Shown: positions 8,513 to 17,206 of the stretch, piece by piece | How the letters are laid out: every line of letters begins with the position of its first letter | Numbering within the stretch: the first letter of the stretch is position 1 | From: a candidate division FCPU426 bacterium | GTDB lineage: Bacteria; Oederibacteriota; Muellerivitia; Muellerivitales; Muellerivitaceae | Length of the DNA: 64,000 nt | Assembly: GCA_027452205.1 (NCBI GenBank) | Contig: DAIDGV010000024.1 | Span: 590,750-654,749, forward strand | Direction of reading: 5' to 3' | Notes under the pieces: generated by a model | What the model was told of the DNA's origin: nothing | Database searches by the model: none | Seen by the model: only the letters and a program-made list of their open reading frames with translations | Program-made: the position numbers and the translations under genes

Positions 8513-9127
8513 ATGAAATATTTCACCGGATTTCTGGTCGTGTTGGCTTTTCTGTGGACGGCTTGTTCCCCCAAGACGAACGATGGAGTGACGCCCAATC
8601 AACCGGCCTATACGGGCAATAATTACCCGAATCCGATGATCTTTTATAATGGCACCTTGGCGGCGGGCGTGTCGGTCGCGAGTCCTTATTTGCCTTCACC
8701 CTATGACGCGGCTTTGACCATCGGTTTTGGCGATACCAGTGTGAGACCCATTTCGGGCAATGCCAATATGGTCTTCGGTGTGACGAATTACAGCACAAGC
8801 AACAGCGAATATAATGGCGCGACTTGGGTAGCCTTTGGATTGGTTCCCAGCGGCGCACCGACCATTGATCTGACCAGCGGAAATTATTCACAAGCCACTT
8901 TTTACGCCCAGGGAAGTTTTGCCGCTGGTGTCACCCAAGCGGCAATTAATATCAACGTGGGCGGATCAGCGACTACGCCCATTACTTTGACGACGAATTG
9001 GAAGAGCTTCAGTATCCCGCTTCCGGCCAACTTGACCGCAGTTTCCCAGTATTTGGTGGTAGGCATGAGCTTGCCGTCGGACCTGTCGCCCTTCAAAGTC
9101 TATATCGACCAGTTCCAATACCATTAA
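8513..9127 (+). CDS. Carbohydrate-binding-like lipoprotein
   Basis: 204-residue predicted lipoprotein. The leader ends FLWTAC with Cys about residue 18, a slightly atypical lipobox (Trp at -3). The mature part is beta-rich with Thr/Ser/Gly/Asn repeats and ends in LSPFKVYIDQFQYH, which resembles the last strand of jelly-roll carbohydrate-binding modules. The companion at 11056 ends similarly (LSIYVDDIYYQ), so the two are probably diverged paralogues. A surface glycan-binding role next to the porin and glycosidase is inferred. A GGGAGG ribosome site lies 12 bases after the porin stop, which indicates one operon. Confidence 0.68.
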   Translation: MKYFTGFLVVLAFLWTACSPKTNDGVTPNQPAYTGNNYPNPMIFYNGTLAAGVSVASPYLPSPYDAALTIGFGDTSVRPISGNANMVFGVTNYSTSNSEYNGATWVAFGLVPSGAPTIDLTSGNYSQATFYAQGSFAAGVTQAAININVGGSATTPITLTTNWKSFSIPLPANLTAVSQYLVVGMSLPSDLSPFKVYIDQFQYH

Positions 9128-9136
9128 GGAACAACC

Positions 9137-10990
9137 ATGGACATGAAACACATCTTTCGACAATCTTTACTGATAATGATCCTTCTCGGGATCTCGTCTT
9201 CGATCGCTTGGGCCGCAGGCCCCTTTCCGGTAGCCGATCCAGGCGCGCCGTTGGTGGACTACAACAAATACGGCAAGTTCCACGGGATCGGTACTGCGGA
9301 TTATTCCTATGAAGTGACGGATCCGGCCGGGTTGGCCCAGGCTTCCGGCGAAGGCATTTATCCCAACGAGCAGTCGGTTTTGAACGACCCGAACTATCAA
9401 AAGGTAAAGGATGGTTTGGATATTCCCACCGCTTCCTTCGGTTTGTGGGAAGGAAATCCGGACCAAGCCCAGACGAATTTTTACCGCTGGGCCACGAGTA
9501 AACAAGACCCGGCTTCCAAACTTTATTTCGTAGCAAAATCCTTTGAAGATGCCCAAATGTGGCTGCCCGCTTTGAAAGCTTATTACGCGTTGTTGGTCCA
9601 ATTCCCGACGGCGACCCGCAAGAACACCGGTGATAGCTGGAGTTGGTCCTTGAGTTTGGGCAAACAGGCCCGGGAAAACATCATCGCTATCCTGCGCGAT
9701 CACCCCGAGCTAGGTTTGGCCCTGAAGGATTGCGATATCGATATCGAAAACGTCGGCGCGGCGGATCAAAAGATCGTTCGTATCCATCCTGGTTATTTTG
9801 TCCGAGCCGTTGCCCAAACCGCGCCGAATATGGGCCAGATATTACGCCGCCGGGGCAATGGCAAGGTGCAATTGGTCGAATACCAAAATCACCACTGGGT
9901 GATGAACGTTGATGGTAAACCCTATTTCATTCAGGGACTTTGTTATGGGGCAACGAAGGTGGGCGAAAGCCCGGACCTAAAGAACATGGCGGGGTTCCCC
10001 GATCAAGACACGCCCGAAGGTGTGTTCGACAGCTGGGTCGATCAACATAAGACCAACAATAAGGACGCGGACGATCCAACGGTGGGTGACCCGGCTTTAG
10101 TGAAGAATTTGGGCTGTAATACGATCCGTCTTTACTATGGAGCTAAAAGCCCCGCGTGTTTGGAAAGGTTCTGTAAAGAATCAGGGGTGAAGGTGGCCAT
10201 GGGCGTTGCCTTCGGGGCCTACGCGCAGGATTCGGGCGCGACCTGGGAACAAGGAACGGACTACACGGATCCGGTGCAACAACAAAACATCCTGGATGTG
10301 CTCAAGAAAATGGTCCTTCAATACAAGGACAAGCCTTATATCCTTTGCTGGATACTCGGCAACGAGAACAATTTCGGCGTGGCTTGTAACGCGAATAAAT
10401 ATCCCGCTACCTATTGTGATCTGGTGGAACGGGCCTGCCGCATGGTTCATGAACTGGACCCGGATCACCCGGTTGCGGCTTGTTTGGGTGAGGTGGGTTT
10501 CGTGCCTAAGATGGATCAATTCGCCCCGGACCTGGACATCATGGCGATCAACGCTTACCGGGGAAGTGACGGTTTCGGCGACCTCTGGGAGACCATCCAA
10601 AAAGAATCGGACAAGGCGGTCTTCATCAGCGAGTTCGGATGTCCGGCTTATTTCAACGGCAGGGGCGAGGATGAGACGGACCAAGCCAAGTACCTGGTCA
10701 ATTCCTGGAAGGACATCGCTTATAACCGCGGTGGCGGCCCGGGAGTGGGGAACGCTTTGGGCGGGTTCGTTTTCGAATGGATGGACGAGTGGTGGAAGGC
10801 CGGGCCGACCAAACCGGCGAACGTGCATGATACTTCCCAAGGACAATGGCAGGGACCTTTCCCCGATGGATGGGGACATGAAGAATGGTTCGGGCTTTGT
10901 TCCCAGGGGGATGGGAAGAACAGTCCCTGGGAGCGGCAATTGCGCCAATCCTATTGGGATCTGAAGAAGTTGTGGACCGGCGGCTCCTAA
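9137..10990 (+). CDS. Exported clan GH-A glycosidase (GH2/GH72-like barrel)
   Basis: 617-residue protein with a signal peptide (cleaved near AWAAG). About residues 25-240 form an N-terminal region I do not recognise. From about 255 (MNVDGKPYFIQGLCYG) a TIM barrel of clan GH-A begins. The catalytic pair is visible: acid/base E410 in LGNEN and nucleophile E499 in ISEFGCP, both with clan GH-A contexts. The barrel layout (LGCNTIRLY, FEWMDEWW) recalls GH2 catalytic domains and GH72 beta-1,3-glucan transferases. Retaining action on a beta-glucan is therefore likely, and the exact family is open. It is co-transcribed with two carbohydrate-binding-like lipoproteins. A second in-frame ATG at 9143 is an alternative start. 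Confidence 0.8.
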   Translation: MDMKHIFRQSLLIMILLGISSSIAWAAGPFPVADPGAPLVDYNKYGKFHGIGTADYSYEVTDPAGLAQASGEGIYPNEQSVLNDPNYQKVKDGLDIPTASFGLWEGNPDQAQTNFYRWATSKQDPASKLYFVAKSFEDAQMWLPALKAYYALLVQFPTATRKNTGDSWSWSLSLGKQARENIIAILRDHPELGLALKDCDIDIENVGAADQKIVRIHPGYFVRAVAQTAPNMGQILRRRGNGKVQLVEYQNHHWVMNVDGKPYFIQGLCYGATKVGESPDLKNMAGFPDQDTPEGVFDSWVDQHKTNNKDADDPTVGDPALVKNLGCNTIRLYYGAKSPACLERFCKESGVKVAMGVAFGAYAQDSGATWEQGTDYTDPVQQQNILDVLKKMVLQYKDKPYILCWILGNENNFGVACNANKYPATYCDLVERACRMVHELDPDHPVAACLGEVGFVPKMDQFAPDLDIMAINAYRGSDGFGDLWETIQKESDKAVFISEFGCPAYFNGRGEDETDQAKYLVNSWKDIAYNRGGGPGVGNALGGFVFEWMDEWWKAGPTKPANVHDTSQGQWQGPFPDGWGHEEWFGLCSQGDGKNSPWERQLRQSYWDLKKLWTGGS

Positions 10991-11011
10991 GCAGCTGTCT
11001 TTTAGTCTTTT

Positions 11012-11027
11012 TTGAGAACGTTCTCAT
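11012..11027. promoter_or_regulatory. LacI-family operator O3, internal to the operon
   Basis: TTGAGAACGTTCTCAT, identical to O2 over 15 bases, in the 65-bp gap between the glycosidase and the second lipoprotein. It indicates a second regulated promoter for the lipoprotein/binding protein/GH1 part. No convincing -10/-35 pair is visible. Confidence 0.82.
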
Positions 11028-11055
11028 TAATTCGAGACGTTGAAGGAGTTTTGCA

Positions 11056-11724
11056 ATGAAACGATTCTTGGTTCTATCCCTGTTCTTGGTTTTAAATTTC
11101 ACGATGGCTTATGTGATCGGCTGTACCCCGAAAGGTGTCCCAGTGATCACAACGATCCCGCCGACCCATACCCCCACCGTGACCGCCACTTTCACAAATA
11201 CACCGGGTGGCCCCACAAACACACCCACTTCTACCCCTGTTGGTCAGGTGATCTTCAATGATTCACTCCATGTGGCCACTGGTGAAAGTGAATTTGACGG
11301 CGGTGGCGGTGCTACCACCACTTCCAATTTAACGGACACAACTTATCCCCATGCGGGTACGGTTGACGCCCTTTGGGTTTTCACGACCCTTGGAACAGGA
11401 GGGTATGAAGGCTGGAACGTGACGAGTCCGACCACAAATCTTTCTACACTTGGGCTCACGGTCTGCACTTTCTGGGCAAAATCAAGCCGGACCTTCGCTG
11501 GCAACGGTATCGAATTCTTTGGCGGCGGCGGCGCGGACAATGGTGGAAATGTAAATCATGTCGAGGCGGTAATGACCACATACACATTATTCAGTTTTAC
11601 CCTGCCACAGCCCTTGGATCAGGTCACTACACCTTTTGGGTTGGTAATCAATAATTCGGATGTTAGCGATCTGGTTTCAGCGGGGCCCCTTTCCATCTAT
11701 GTCGATGATATTTATTACCAATAA
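11056..11724 (+). CDS. Second carbohydrate-binding-like lipoprotein with Pro/Thr linker
   Basis: 222-residue predicted lipoprotein: the leader ends YVIGC, a good lipobox. Residues about 33-62 are a Pro/Thr linker (TPT and NTP units) that would hold the rest off the membrane. The remainder is a beta-sandwich-like domain (FWAKSS near the middle, DDIYYQ at the end), as in carbohydrate-binding modules, and it resembles the lipoprotein at 8513. Operator O3 lies directly upstream. GAAGGAG is the ribosome site. The binding specificity is unknown; the context suggests a beta-glucan or its oligosaccharides. Confidence 0.7.
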   Translation: MKRFLVLSLFLVLNFTMAYVIGCTPKGVPVITTIPPTHTPTVTATFTNTPGGPTNTPTSTPVGQVIFNDSLHVATGESEFDGGGGATTTSNLTDTTYPHAGTVDALWVFTTLGTGGYEGWNVTSPTTNLSTLGLTVCTFWAKSSRTFAGNGIEFFGGGGADNGGNVNHVEAVMTTYTLFSFTLPQPLDQVTTPFGLVINNSDVSDLVSAGPLSIYVDDIYYQ

Positions 11725-11741
11725 AGGGACAGGAAGTGGAA

Positions 11742-13064
11742 ATGGTCTTTAAAAGATCAAAACAACTTATCGAAAATGTCCTCCGGATCATTAAGCGGCG
11801 TGGTTTGCTTCCGCTTTGCCTATTTATGATTCTGGTGACCGGCTGCGGACAAAAGAACGGTGTTGAGATCAAGTTGGCCTCCTGGGGCGATGTCCAAGAG
11901 ACTAATATCCTGACGGACCTCATCAACGAGTTCGAGAAGGTGCATCCGGATATCCATGTTCAATTGCAGCGGGTGGCCTATTCGGAGTATGTCACCAAGC
12001 TGCTTACCCAAATGGTGGGCGGGTTGGCACCCGACGTTATTTGCGTGGAGGTGGGCAACTTCGAGGATTTCTATCTTCGGGATGCGCTGCAGCCGCTGAA
12101 CCCCTATGTTCAAGCGGATCAGGTGGACCTGAAGACCTATTATTCCGAGGTGGTGGATCGCTTTACGGTGGATGGCCAGGTCTATGTCATTCCCCGGGAC
12201 ACTGCGCCGATCTGCGTCGTCTATTACAACAAGGACGCTTTCGACGAAGTGGGTGTGTCTTACCCGAAGGACGATTGGGACTACGTGGATTTTGTCCGCG
12301 CGGCCAAGAAAGTGATGAAGACCGACGAGACCGGCCGGGTGACCCGGTGGGGTTTCGTGGATGACTGGACCATGTCCGAAGCCTGGATCTATGACTTCGG
12401 CGGCAGTTACGCGGACGACGTGAAACACCCGACCCGGTGGACCTTCGCGGACGATCCGCACACCCTGGCCGGCGTTCAGTTCCGTTCGGACCTTATCAAT
12501 AAATACAAGGTCATGTTGCCTCCCTCCAGCATCGCGGCCATGGGCGGCATGGGCAATTCCGACATGTTCGTCAACGGCTCGGCGGCCATGTTCCTGTCCG
12601 GCATTTGGAAAACACCAGCCTTCCGCGAGATCAAAAAATTCAAATGGGACGTGGCCATGCTTCCCAAAGGGCCCAACGGGCACCGGGCTTTTTCCACCGG
12701 CGGGTCGGGATACGGCATTTTGAAGACATCCGCCCATCCCAAAGAAGCCTGGGAATTGATCAAGTTCATCTCCGGGGAAGAAGGCGCAAAAAAGTTCGCC
12801 GCCACGGGTTTCGCCCAACCGGCCTTGAAAAGCGTGGCGGATTCGCCGGCCTTCCTGGATGGTCAAGACCCGAAGAACAAAAAAATGCTGCTCGGCGCGG
12901 TGCAATATGCCCGCTATGGGCCTATTTGCAAGAACTGGACGGAAGTGGTCAGCGGCATCATCGGCCCCGAGTTGGAGAAGGTCTGGAACGGGTCCGAAAG
13001 CGCCGAAGAGGCCATGGTCCATTTGAAACCCTTGCTGCAGGCCGATCCGCCGGAGACGCGCTAA
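11742..13064 (+). CDS. ABC-type sugar-binding lipoprotein (family 1 extracellular solute-binding)
   Basis: About 440-residue substrate-binding protein. I prefer the ATG at 11742 to the GTG at 11736 because of ribosome-site spacing. The leader ends ILVTGC (lipobox). The mature protein starts VEIKLASWGD and has the family order: NILTDLINEFEKVHPDI, YVTKLLTQMVGGLAPDV, VIPRDTAPICVVYYNKDAFDE, then MGNSDMFVNGSAAMFLSGIW and STGGSGYGILK. It delivers oligosaccharides to an inner-membrane ABC importer, but no permease or ATPase gene is in the window, so the rest of the importer must be encoded elsewhere. It is followed 18 bases later by the GH1 gene. Confidence 0.9.
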   Translation: MVFKRSKQLIENVLRIIKRRGLLPLCLFMILVTGCGQKNGVEIKLASWGDVQETNILTDLINEFEKVHPDIHVQLQRVAYSEYVTKLLTQMVGGLAPDVICVEVGNFEDFYLRDALQPLNPYVQADQVDLKTYYSEVVDRFTVDGQVYVIPRDTAPICVVYYNKDAFDEVGVSYPKDDWDYVDFVRAAKKVMKTDETGRVTRWGFVDDWTMSEAWIYDFGGSYADDVKHPTRWTFADDPHTLAGVQFRSDLINKYKVMLPPSSIAAMGGMGNSDMFVNGSAAMFLSGIWKTPAFREIKKFKWDVAMLPKGPNGHRAFSTGGSGYGILKTSAHPKEAWELIKFISGEEGAKKFAATGFAQPALKSVADSPAFLDGQDPKNKKMLLGAVQYARYGPICKNWTEVVSGIIGPELEKVWNGSESAEEAMVHLKPLLQADPPETR

Positions 13065-13082
13065 TTCATTTAAGGAGCCGTT

Positions 13083-14489
13083 ATGTCGTCCTCTAACTTC
13101 ATCACTTTCCCGAAGGACTTCCTCTGGGGAGCCGCCACCAGCTCGTTCCAGATCGAGGGTTCACCCTTGGCGGACGGCGCGGTCGAAAGCGATTGGTACC
13201 GCTGGACCCACACCCCGGGCAAGATCGCCCAGGGGGACAACGCGGACATTGCCTGTGACCATTACCACCGGGTGAAGGAAGATGTGGCGATGATGAAAAA
13301 GCTCGGCCTTAAGACCTATCGTTTTTCCATTTCCTGGTCCCGGGTCATGCCGCAACGCGGGGTCCTCAATGAAAAAGCCCTGGATTTTTACCGCGCGCTC
13401 ATCGAGGAACTGAACCAAGCGGGCATCCAACCCTTCGCGACGCTCTATCATTGGGAGATCCCGGTCTGGGCCGAAGGCGGTTGGGAGAACCGGGAGACGG
13501 TGTTCGCTTTTGAGGAATACGCCAAAGCGGTCTTCAAGCGTTTAGGGTCCCTTTCCGCTTACTGGGTCACTATCAACGAGCCGCTCGTGATCGCTTGCTG
13601 TGGTTATATGTGGGGATGGTTCCCCATGGGCAAGACCGACGCTAACGCTTATGGACAGGTGGCCCATCATTTGAACTTGGCCCAGGCCCTGGCGACCCGG
13701 GCTTTCCGCGATCTTCAACTCAAAGGGCAGATCGGGCCGGCGATGGCCATGTCCACCTTCGATCCCTTTTCCCAAAACCCGCGGGACATTGTTCACGCGG
13801 ACCGGTTGGATGCCATTCATAACCGGGCCTATTTGGACCCGATGGTAGACAAGGGTTATCCACAGCAGTTCCTGGATTTCGCGGGCAAATTACAAGGACC
13901 CATCGAGAAGGACCTGAAATTGATGGCCCAGCCCGTGGATTTTGTCGGCGTGAACCATTATTTCCGCAATACCTGCCGGTACAAGAAGGGCGCGAACATC
14001 CTCGATAACGAGAACTTCCTGGCGCCGGGCAGCCGTTGCAGCGACCTGGATTGGGAAGTGCGGCCCGAATCCTTCAGCGATATCCTTTTCTATGTTTGGG
14101 ACCGGTACAAGTTCAAATCGGTCTTCGTGACCGAGAACGGTATGGCCACCCGGATGTCCAAGCGCGGCCTGGAAGGGACGATGGAAGATGACGTGCGTAT
14201 CCATTTTTTGGGTACTTACATGACCGCGGCCCAAAAGGCCATGCAGCGGGGTGTGCCGTTGAAGGGTTATTTTGTTTGGTCCTTGATGGACAACTTTGAG
14301 TGGACCATGGGCTATGACCCCTGCTTCGGCCTGATCGCGGTGGACCCCAAAACCCAGGAGCGCCGTTGGAAAAAGAGCGCTTATTGGTACCAAGGCGTCA
14401 TCGAGAAGAACGGCATCGACCTGAATGAATTGCCGCTGGAACCCGATTACCAGCTCTCGCCTGCCGCGGAGGCGAAGGTCAGCGCTTGA
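13083..14489 (+). CDS. GH1 beta-glucosidase, cytoplasmic
   Basis: 468-residue retaining beta-glycosidase of family GH1. The N-terminal signature FLWGAATSSFQIEG is present. The acid/base is E166 in TINEP and the nucleophile is E351 in VTENG, with WSLMDNFEW near the C-terminus lining the glucose subsite. There is no signal peptide, so it hydrolyses imported cellobiose-, laminaribiose- or similar disaccharides in the cytoplasm. It is the last gene of the LacI-controlled cluster, with an AAGGAG ribosome site. The 3' end overlaps the convergent thioredoxin-NHL gene by 11 bases. Confidence 0.96.
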   Translation: MSSSNFITFPKDFLWGAATSSFQIEGSPLADGAVESDWYRWTHTPGKIAQGDNADIACDHYHRVKEDVAMMKKLGLKTYRFSISWSRVMPQRGVLNEKALDFYRALIEELNQAGIQPFATLYHWEIPVWAEGGWENRETVFAFEEYAKAVFKRLGSLSAYWVTINEPLVIACCGYMWGWFPMGKTDANAYGQVAHHLNLAQALATRAFRDLQLKGQIGPAMAMSTFDPFSQNPRDIVHADRLDAIHNRAYLDPMVDKGYPQQFLDFAGKLQGPIEKDLKLMAQPVDFVGVNHYFRNTCRYKKGANILDNENFLAPGSRCSDLDWEVRPESFSDILFYVWDRYKFKSVFVTENGMATRMSKRGLEGTMEDDVRIHFLGTYMTAAQKAMQRGVPLKGYFVWSLMDNFEWTMGYDPCFGLIAVDPKTQERRWKKSAYWYQGVIEKNGIDLNELPLEPDYQLSPAAEAKVSA

Positions 14490-16482
14490 TCGTGTAAACG
14501 ACCGGAGCCAAGTTGGCTGATCCGGTTTGGATGGTCAAGGGCAGCTGTAACTGGACCTCTTTGAAGTAGCAAAGGGATTCTTTGCCGTGCGAACAGTAGT
14601 AAAGGTGCAGGGTCAGGGACAAGGCCGCTTTACCCTCGGCCAAGCGCAGCGGTACCGAGAGCATATTCCCCCCCACGTAACCGGATAAGGTTCCAGGTTT
14701 GACCACCGTTTCGTTCGAAGAGACCGCTTCCCAACGGGAAGGCGCTTCAGGATTCAAACCGAGCCCTTCCGGAAATTTCAGGTTCACTTGCAGGGTCTGG
14801 TCCCCGGTGGTTACGGTCTGTGCTTCTAAAGTCACTTTCTCGCCTTTGAAATCCTCTGTCTTCATGGGGTGCATCTTTTCCAAACCGGAAAGCGTCAGGG
14901 TCGAAACTTGCCCGGACTTGGGATCCCACACCCGGATCAAGTTGTTGTTGGTGTCGGCGATGTAGAGCTTGTCCCCGGCGAAGGTGAGGCCGCAAGGTTC
15001 ATTGAGCAAGGCTTGGGCGGCGAGGCCGTCCTGGTAGCCCGGCTGGCCGTTGCCGATGACAGTACGAATGACCCGGGTCTTCGGGTCGAAAGCCTTCACC
15101 TTATTGTTATAGGTATCCGCCACATAAATAAGGCCGTCATGATAGGCAATACCGATGGGGTGCTGTAACAAAGCCTGTTTGGCATCGCCGTCCTTATCCC
15201 CAAAGTCGAACAAACCCGTCCCGATGAAGGTGCTTACGCCGCTATTCGGAGGCAAGGCGGCGACACGAAGGGAAGAGGTTTCGCTATCGACGAAGAAAAG
15301 GGAAGAACCATCGGTGGTCAAACCACTGGTTTGGGCCAGCGCCGCCTTTTTAAAGTTCTTATCGTCCACGATGTTCTCATAAGCGGATCCGGCATAGATC
15401 TTGGCCGCGCGGGACTTCAGGTCCAGGGTCCAAATTTGATGGGACCCGGCCATGGCGATATAAAGCAGGTCGCCGATCTTCAGTACGTCCCAGGGGCTGT
15501 TCAAGGCCACCGAGGTACCGGTGCCTTCCACGTTATATTGCCGGGCCTGATGCCCGGTGCCCGCGAGGGTCTTTACGGTCCTTTTCTTCAGGTCGATCTC
15601 GCGGATCGCGTGGTTCTCGGTATCGGCCACATAAATAACCCCGGAGGCTGCGTCATAATCCACGCCCTGGGGCCGGAAGAAACGGGCGGTCTCAAAAGAA
15701 CCGTCCTTGAATCCATGGGCCTTGCCGCCGATCACATCTTTCACCTTACCGTCCAACGAGAGGACAAGAATACGGTTATGGTCCGAGTCGGAAACGATCA
15801 AGGTGTCGGTCGCCTTGTCGGCGGAAACCTTGCCAGGGAAAGAAAGAGGCATGGCGGGTTTCTTATCCTTCTCTAAATGAAGGACCAATGGTCTCAAATT
15901 AAGTTGTCCCTCGGCCTTGTAGTGCTTCACCAAACCTTCGATATAAGGCTCCAGCAAGTCATAAACATTCTCGCCCGAGGTCATGCCGACCACTTTGCCG
16001 TTGGGGTCGATCAGGGCAAAAGAAGGCCAGGCCCTGACCCCGTAAGAGCTCCAGACCTGAAAGTCCTTGTCGTTGATGACCGGATGGTGGATCTCGTAAC
16101 GGAGGATCGCGTTGCGGATATTCTCCGAGTCCTTTTCGGAGTTGAACTTGGCGGAGTGGACCCCAATGACCACCAGCTCATTGGGATATTTTTCCTCCAA
16201 TTTATGAAGGTCGGGGATCACGTGCATGCAGTTGATACAGCAGAAGGTCCAAAAATCGAGAAGCACCACCTTGCCCTTCAGGTCCTTCAGCGAGATTGGG
16301 GAATCCACATTGAGCCATTGGGCGCCGGAGGGAAAGTCCGGGGCATTGACGGTTCCTTGAAGTTCTTCAGCGAGGGGCATGGTGATTCCTTTCTGGAGCT
16401 CCGGAAAGGCCGTTTGGGCATAAAGAGAAGAACCCAAGAGGTGGCCAGTGATGATTAAAATCCAGGTTAATTTTTTTCGCAT
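14479..16482 (-). CDS. Exported thioredoxin-NHL repeat protein (NHLRC2-like)
   Basis: About 667 residues from the ATG at 16482 (MRKKLTW); an upstream start at 16539 would add 19 residues before the signal peptide and is less likely. Order: signal peptide, TlpA/thioredoxin-like domain with WTFCCINC as redox centre, then a six-bladed NHL beta-propeller (repeated VYVADTENHAIREID-type units), and a C-terminal beta-sandwich (about the last 110 residues) containing YYCSHGKESLCYF. The architecture matches NHLRC2. A periplasmic thiol-disulfide role with the propeller as interaction platform is inferred. It is convergent with the GH1 gene and divergent from marR. Confidence 0.9.
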   Translation of the reverse strand: MRKKLTWILIITGHLLGSSLYAQTAFPELQKGITMPLAEELQGTVNAPDFPSGAQWLNVDSPISLKDLKGKVVLLDFWTFCCINCMHVIPDLHKLEEKYPNELVVIGVHSAKFNSEKDSENIRNAILRYEIHHPVINDKDFQVWSSYGVRAWPSFALIDPNGKVVGMTSGENVYDLLEPYIEGLVKHYKAEGQLNLRPLVLHLEKDKKPAMPLSFPGKVSADKATDTLIVSDSDHNRILVLSLDGKVKDVIGGKAHGFKDGSFETARFFRPQGVDYDAASGVIYVADTENHAIREIDLKKRTVKTLAGTGHQARQYNVEGTGTSVALNSPWDVLKIGDLLYIAMAGSHQIWTLDLKSRAAKIYAGSAYENIVDDKNFKKAALAQTSGLTTDGSSLFFVDSETSSLRVAALPPNSGVSTFIGTGLFDFGDKDGDAKQALLQHPIGIAYHDGLIYVADTYNNKVKAFDPKTRVIRTVIGNGQPGYQDGLAAQALLNEPCGLTFAGDKLYIADTNNNLIRVWDPKSGQVSTLTLSGLEKMHPMKTEDFKGEKVTLEAQTVTTGDQTLQVNLKFPEGLGLNPEAPSRWEAVSSNETVVKPGTLSGYVGGNMLSVPLRLAEGKAALSLTLHLYYCSHGKESLCYFKEVQLQLPLTIQTGSANLAPVVYTIKR

Positions 16483-16634
16483 AGCTTTCTTTCGGTGAGG
16501 ATAGGGCCCCAATTGAGGGCTGTCCATCCCAAGGGACATCCTTTTCCTTTGGGCCTTTTACGGTAGCTCCTGTCCTTTAATACCACCAGGGACGGTAGAA
16601 AGTTTCTTCCTCCCAAATAAATCCAAGGTCGATA

Positions 16635-16675
16635 TTGACATCAAGGCTGATAATCAGTAGTACTGATTATCAGCC
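16635..16675. promoter_or_regulatory. MarR operator and promoter region
   Basis: TTGACA at 16635-16640 is a good -35. Immediately after, 16645-16675 is a perfect palindrome: 15-bp arms (GGCTGATAATCAGTA and its complement) around a single G. It covers the expected -10 position, about 25-55 bases before the MarR start. MarR dimers bind such sites, and release by ligand would induce the efflux operon. Confidence 0.85.
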
Positions 16676-16698
16676 AAACCGATAATTAAGGAATTCCC

Positions 16699-17202
16699 AT
16701 GATCCTGAAGAAAACCTTTAAACCCACCGGGGAAGACATCACGTCCCTGGCCCTGACCTCCGAGACGCTGACGGGCCGGTCGGGGTTCCTGCTCAATAAG
16801 GCCGCCGCCAAGGTCCGGGACCATTATGACGAAGCCCTTACCACTTTGGGCATGAACGCCCGGCACGCGGGCATCCTGACCATCCTGGACGAGAAGGGTG
16901 TGTTGTCCCAGAACGAACTGGGCAAATGCGCTTACATCGACCGCACGACCATCGTGGCCCTGATCGACGACCTGGAAAGGCTGGGCCTGGTCGAGCGCAA
17001 AGAACACCCGACGGACCGCCGTTCCCACGCCATCTACATGACCGAGAAGGGTAGGGGGTTCATGCCCCAGATCGTCAAAAAAGCCAAAGAGGTCGAAAAA
17101 GAGTTCTTAGGGCCCCTGACGGCCTCGGAGCAGAAAAATCTGCTCCAATTGCTGCGCAAGCTGGTTTTTCACCATTATTCAATGCCAAAAGAGACGAGGT
17201 AA
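16699..17202 (+). CDS. MarR-family regulator of the efflux operon
   Basis: 167-residue winged-helix repressor. The central region shows the MarR fold: LSQNELGKCAYIDRTTIVALIDDLERLGLVERKEHPTD, with the wing containing D-R-R (HPTDRRSHAIYMTEKG). The N-terminal and C-terminal helices are for dimerisation. It is the first gene of a four-gene unit with TolC-, EmrA- and EmrB-like products and lies behind its own perfect palindrome. Control of drug or phenolic-compound efflux with negative autoregulation is the likely role. Confidence 0.93.
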   Translation: MILKKTFKPTGEDITSLALTSETLTGRSGFLLNKAAAKVRDHYDEALTTLGMNARHAGILTILDEKGVLSQNELGKCAYIDRTTIVALIDDLERLGLVERKEHPTDRRSHAIYMTEKGRGFMPQIVKKAKEVEKEFLGPLTASEQKNLLQLLRKLVFHHYSMPKETR

Positions 17203-17206
17203 TCCA

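Noticed and set aside
10206-10964. Same-strand overlapping frame (252 codons)
   Set aside because: Inside the GH-A gene, in another frame, Arg/Ser/Trp-rich with no motif. The glycosidase frame has the catalytic motifs.
11820-13022. Antisense open frame (400 codons)
   Set aside because: Opposite the clear sugar-binding lipoprotein gene; composition is that of a shadow frame.
16483-16539. Earlier start for the thioredoxin-NHL protein
   Set aside because: It would place 19 polar residues before the signal peptide; the ATG at 16482 leads directly into it.
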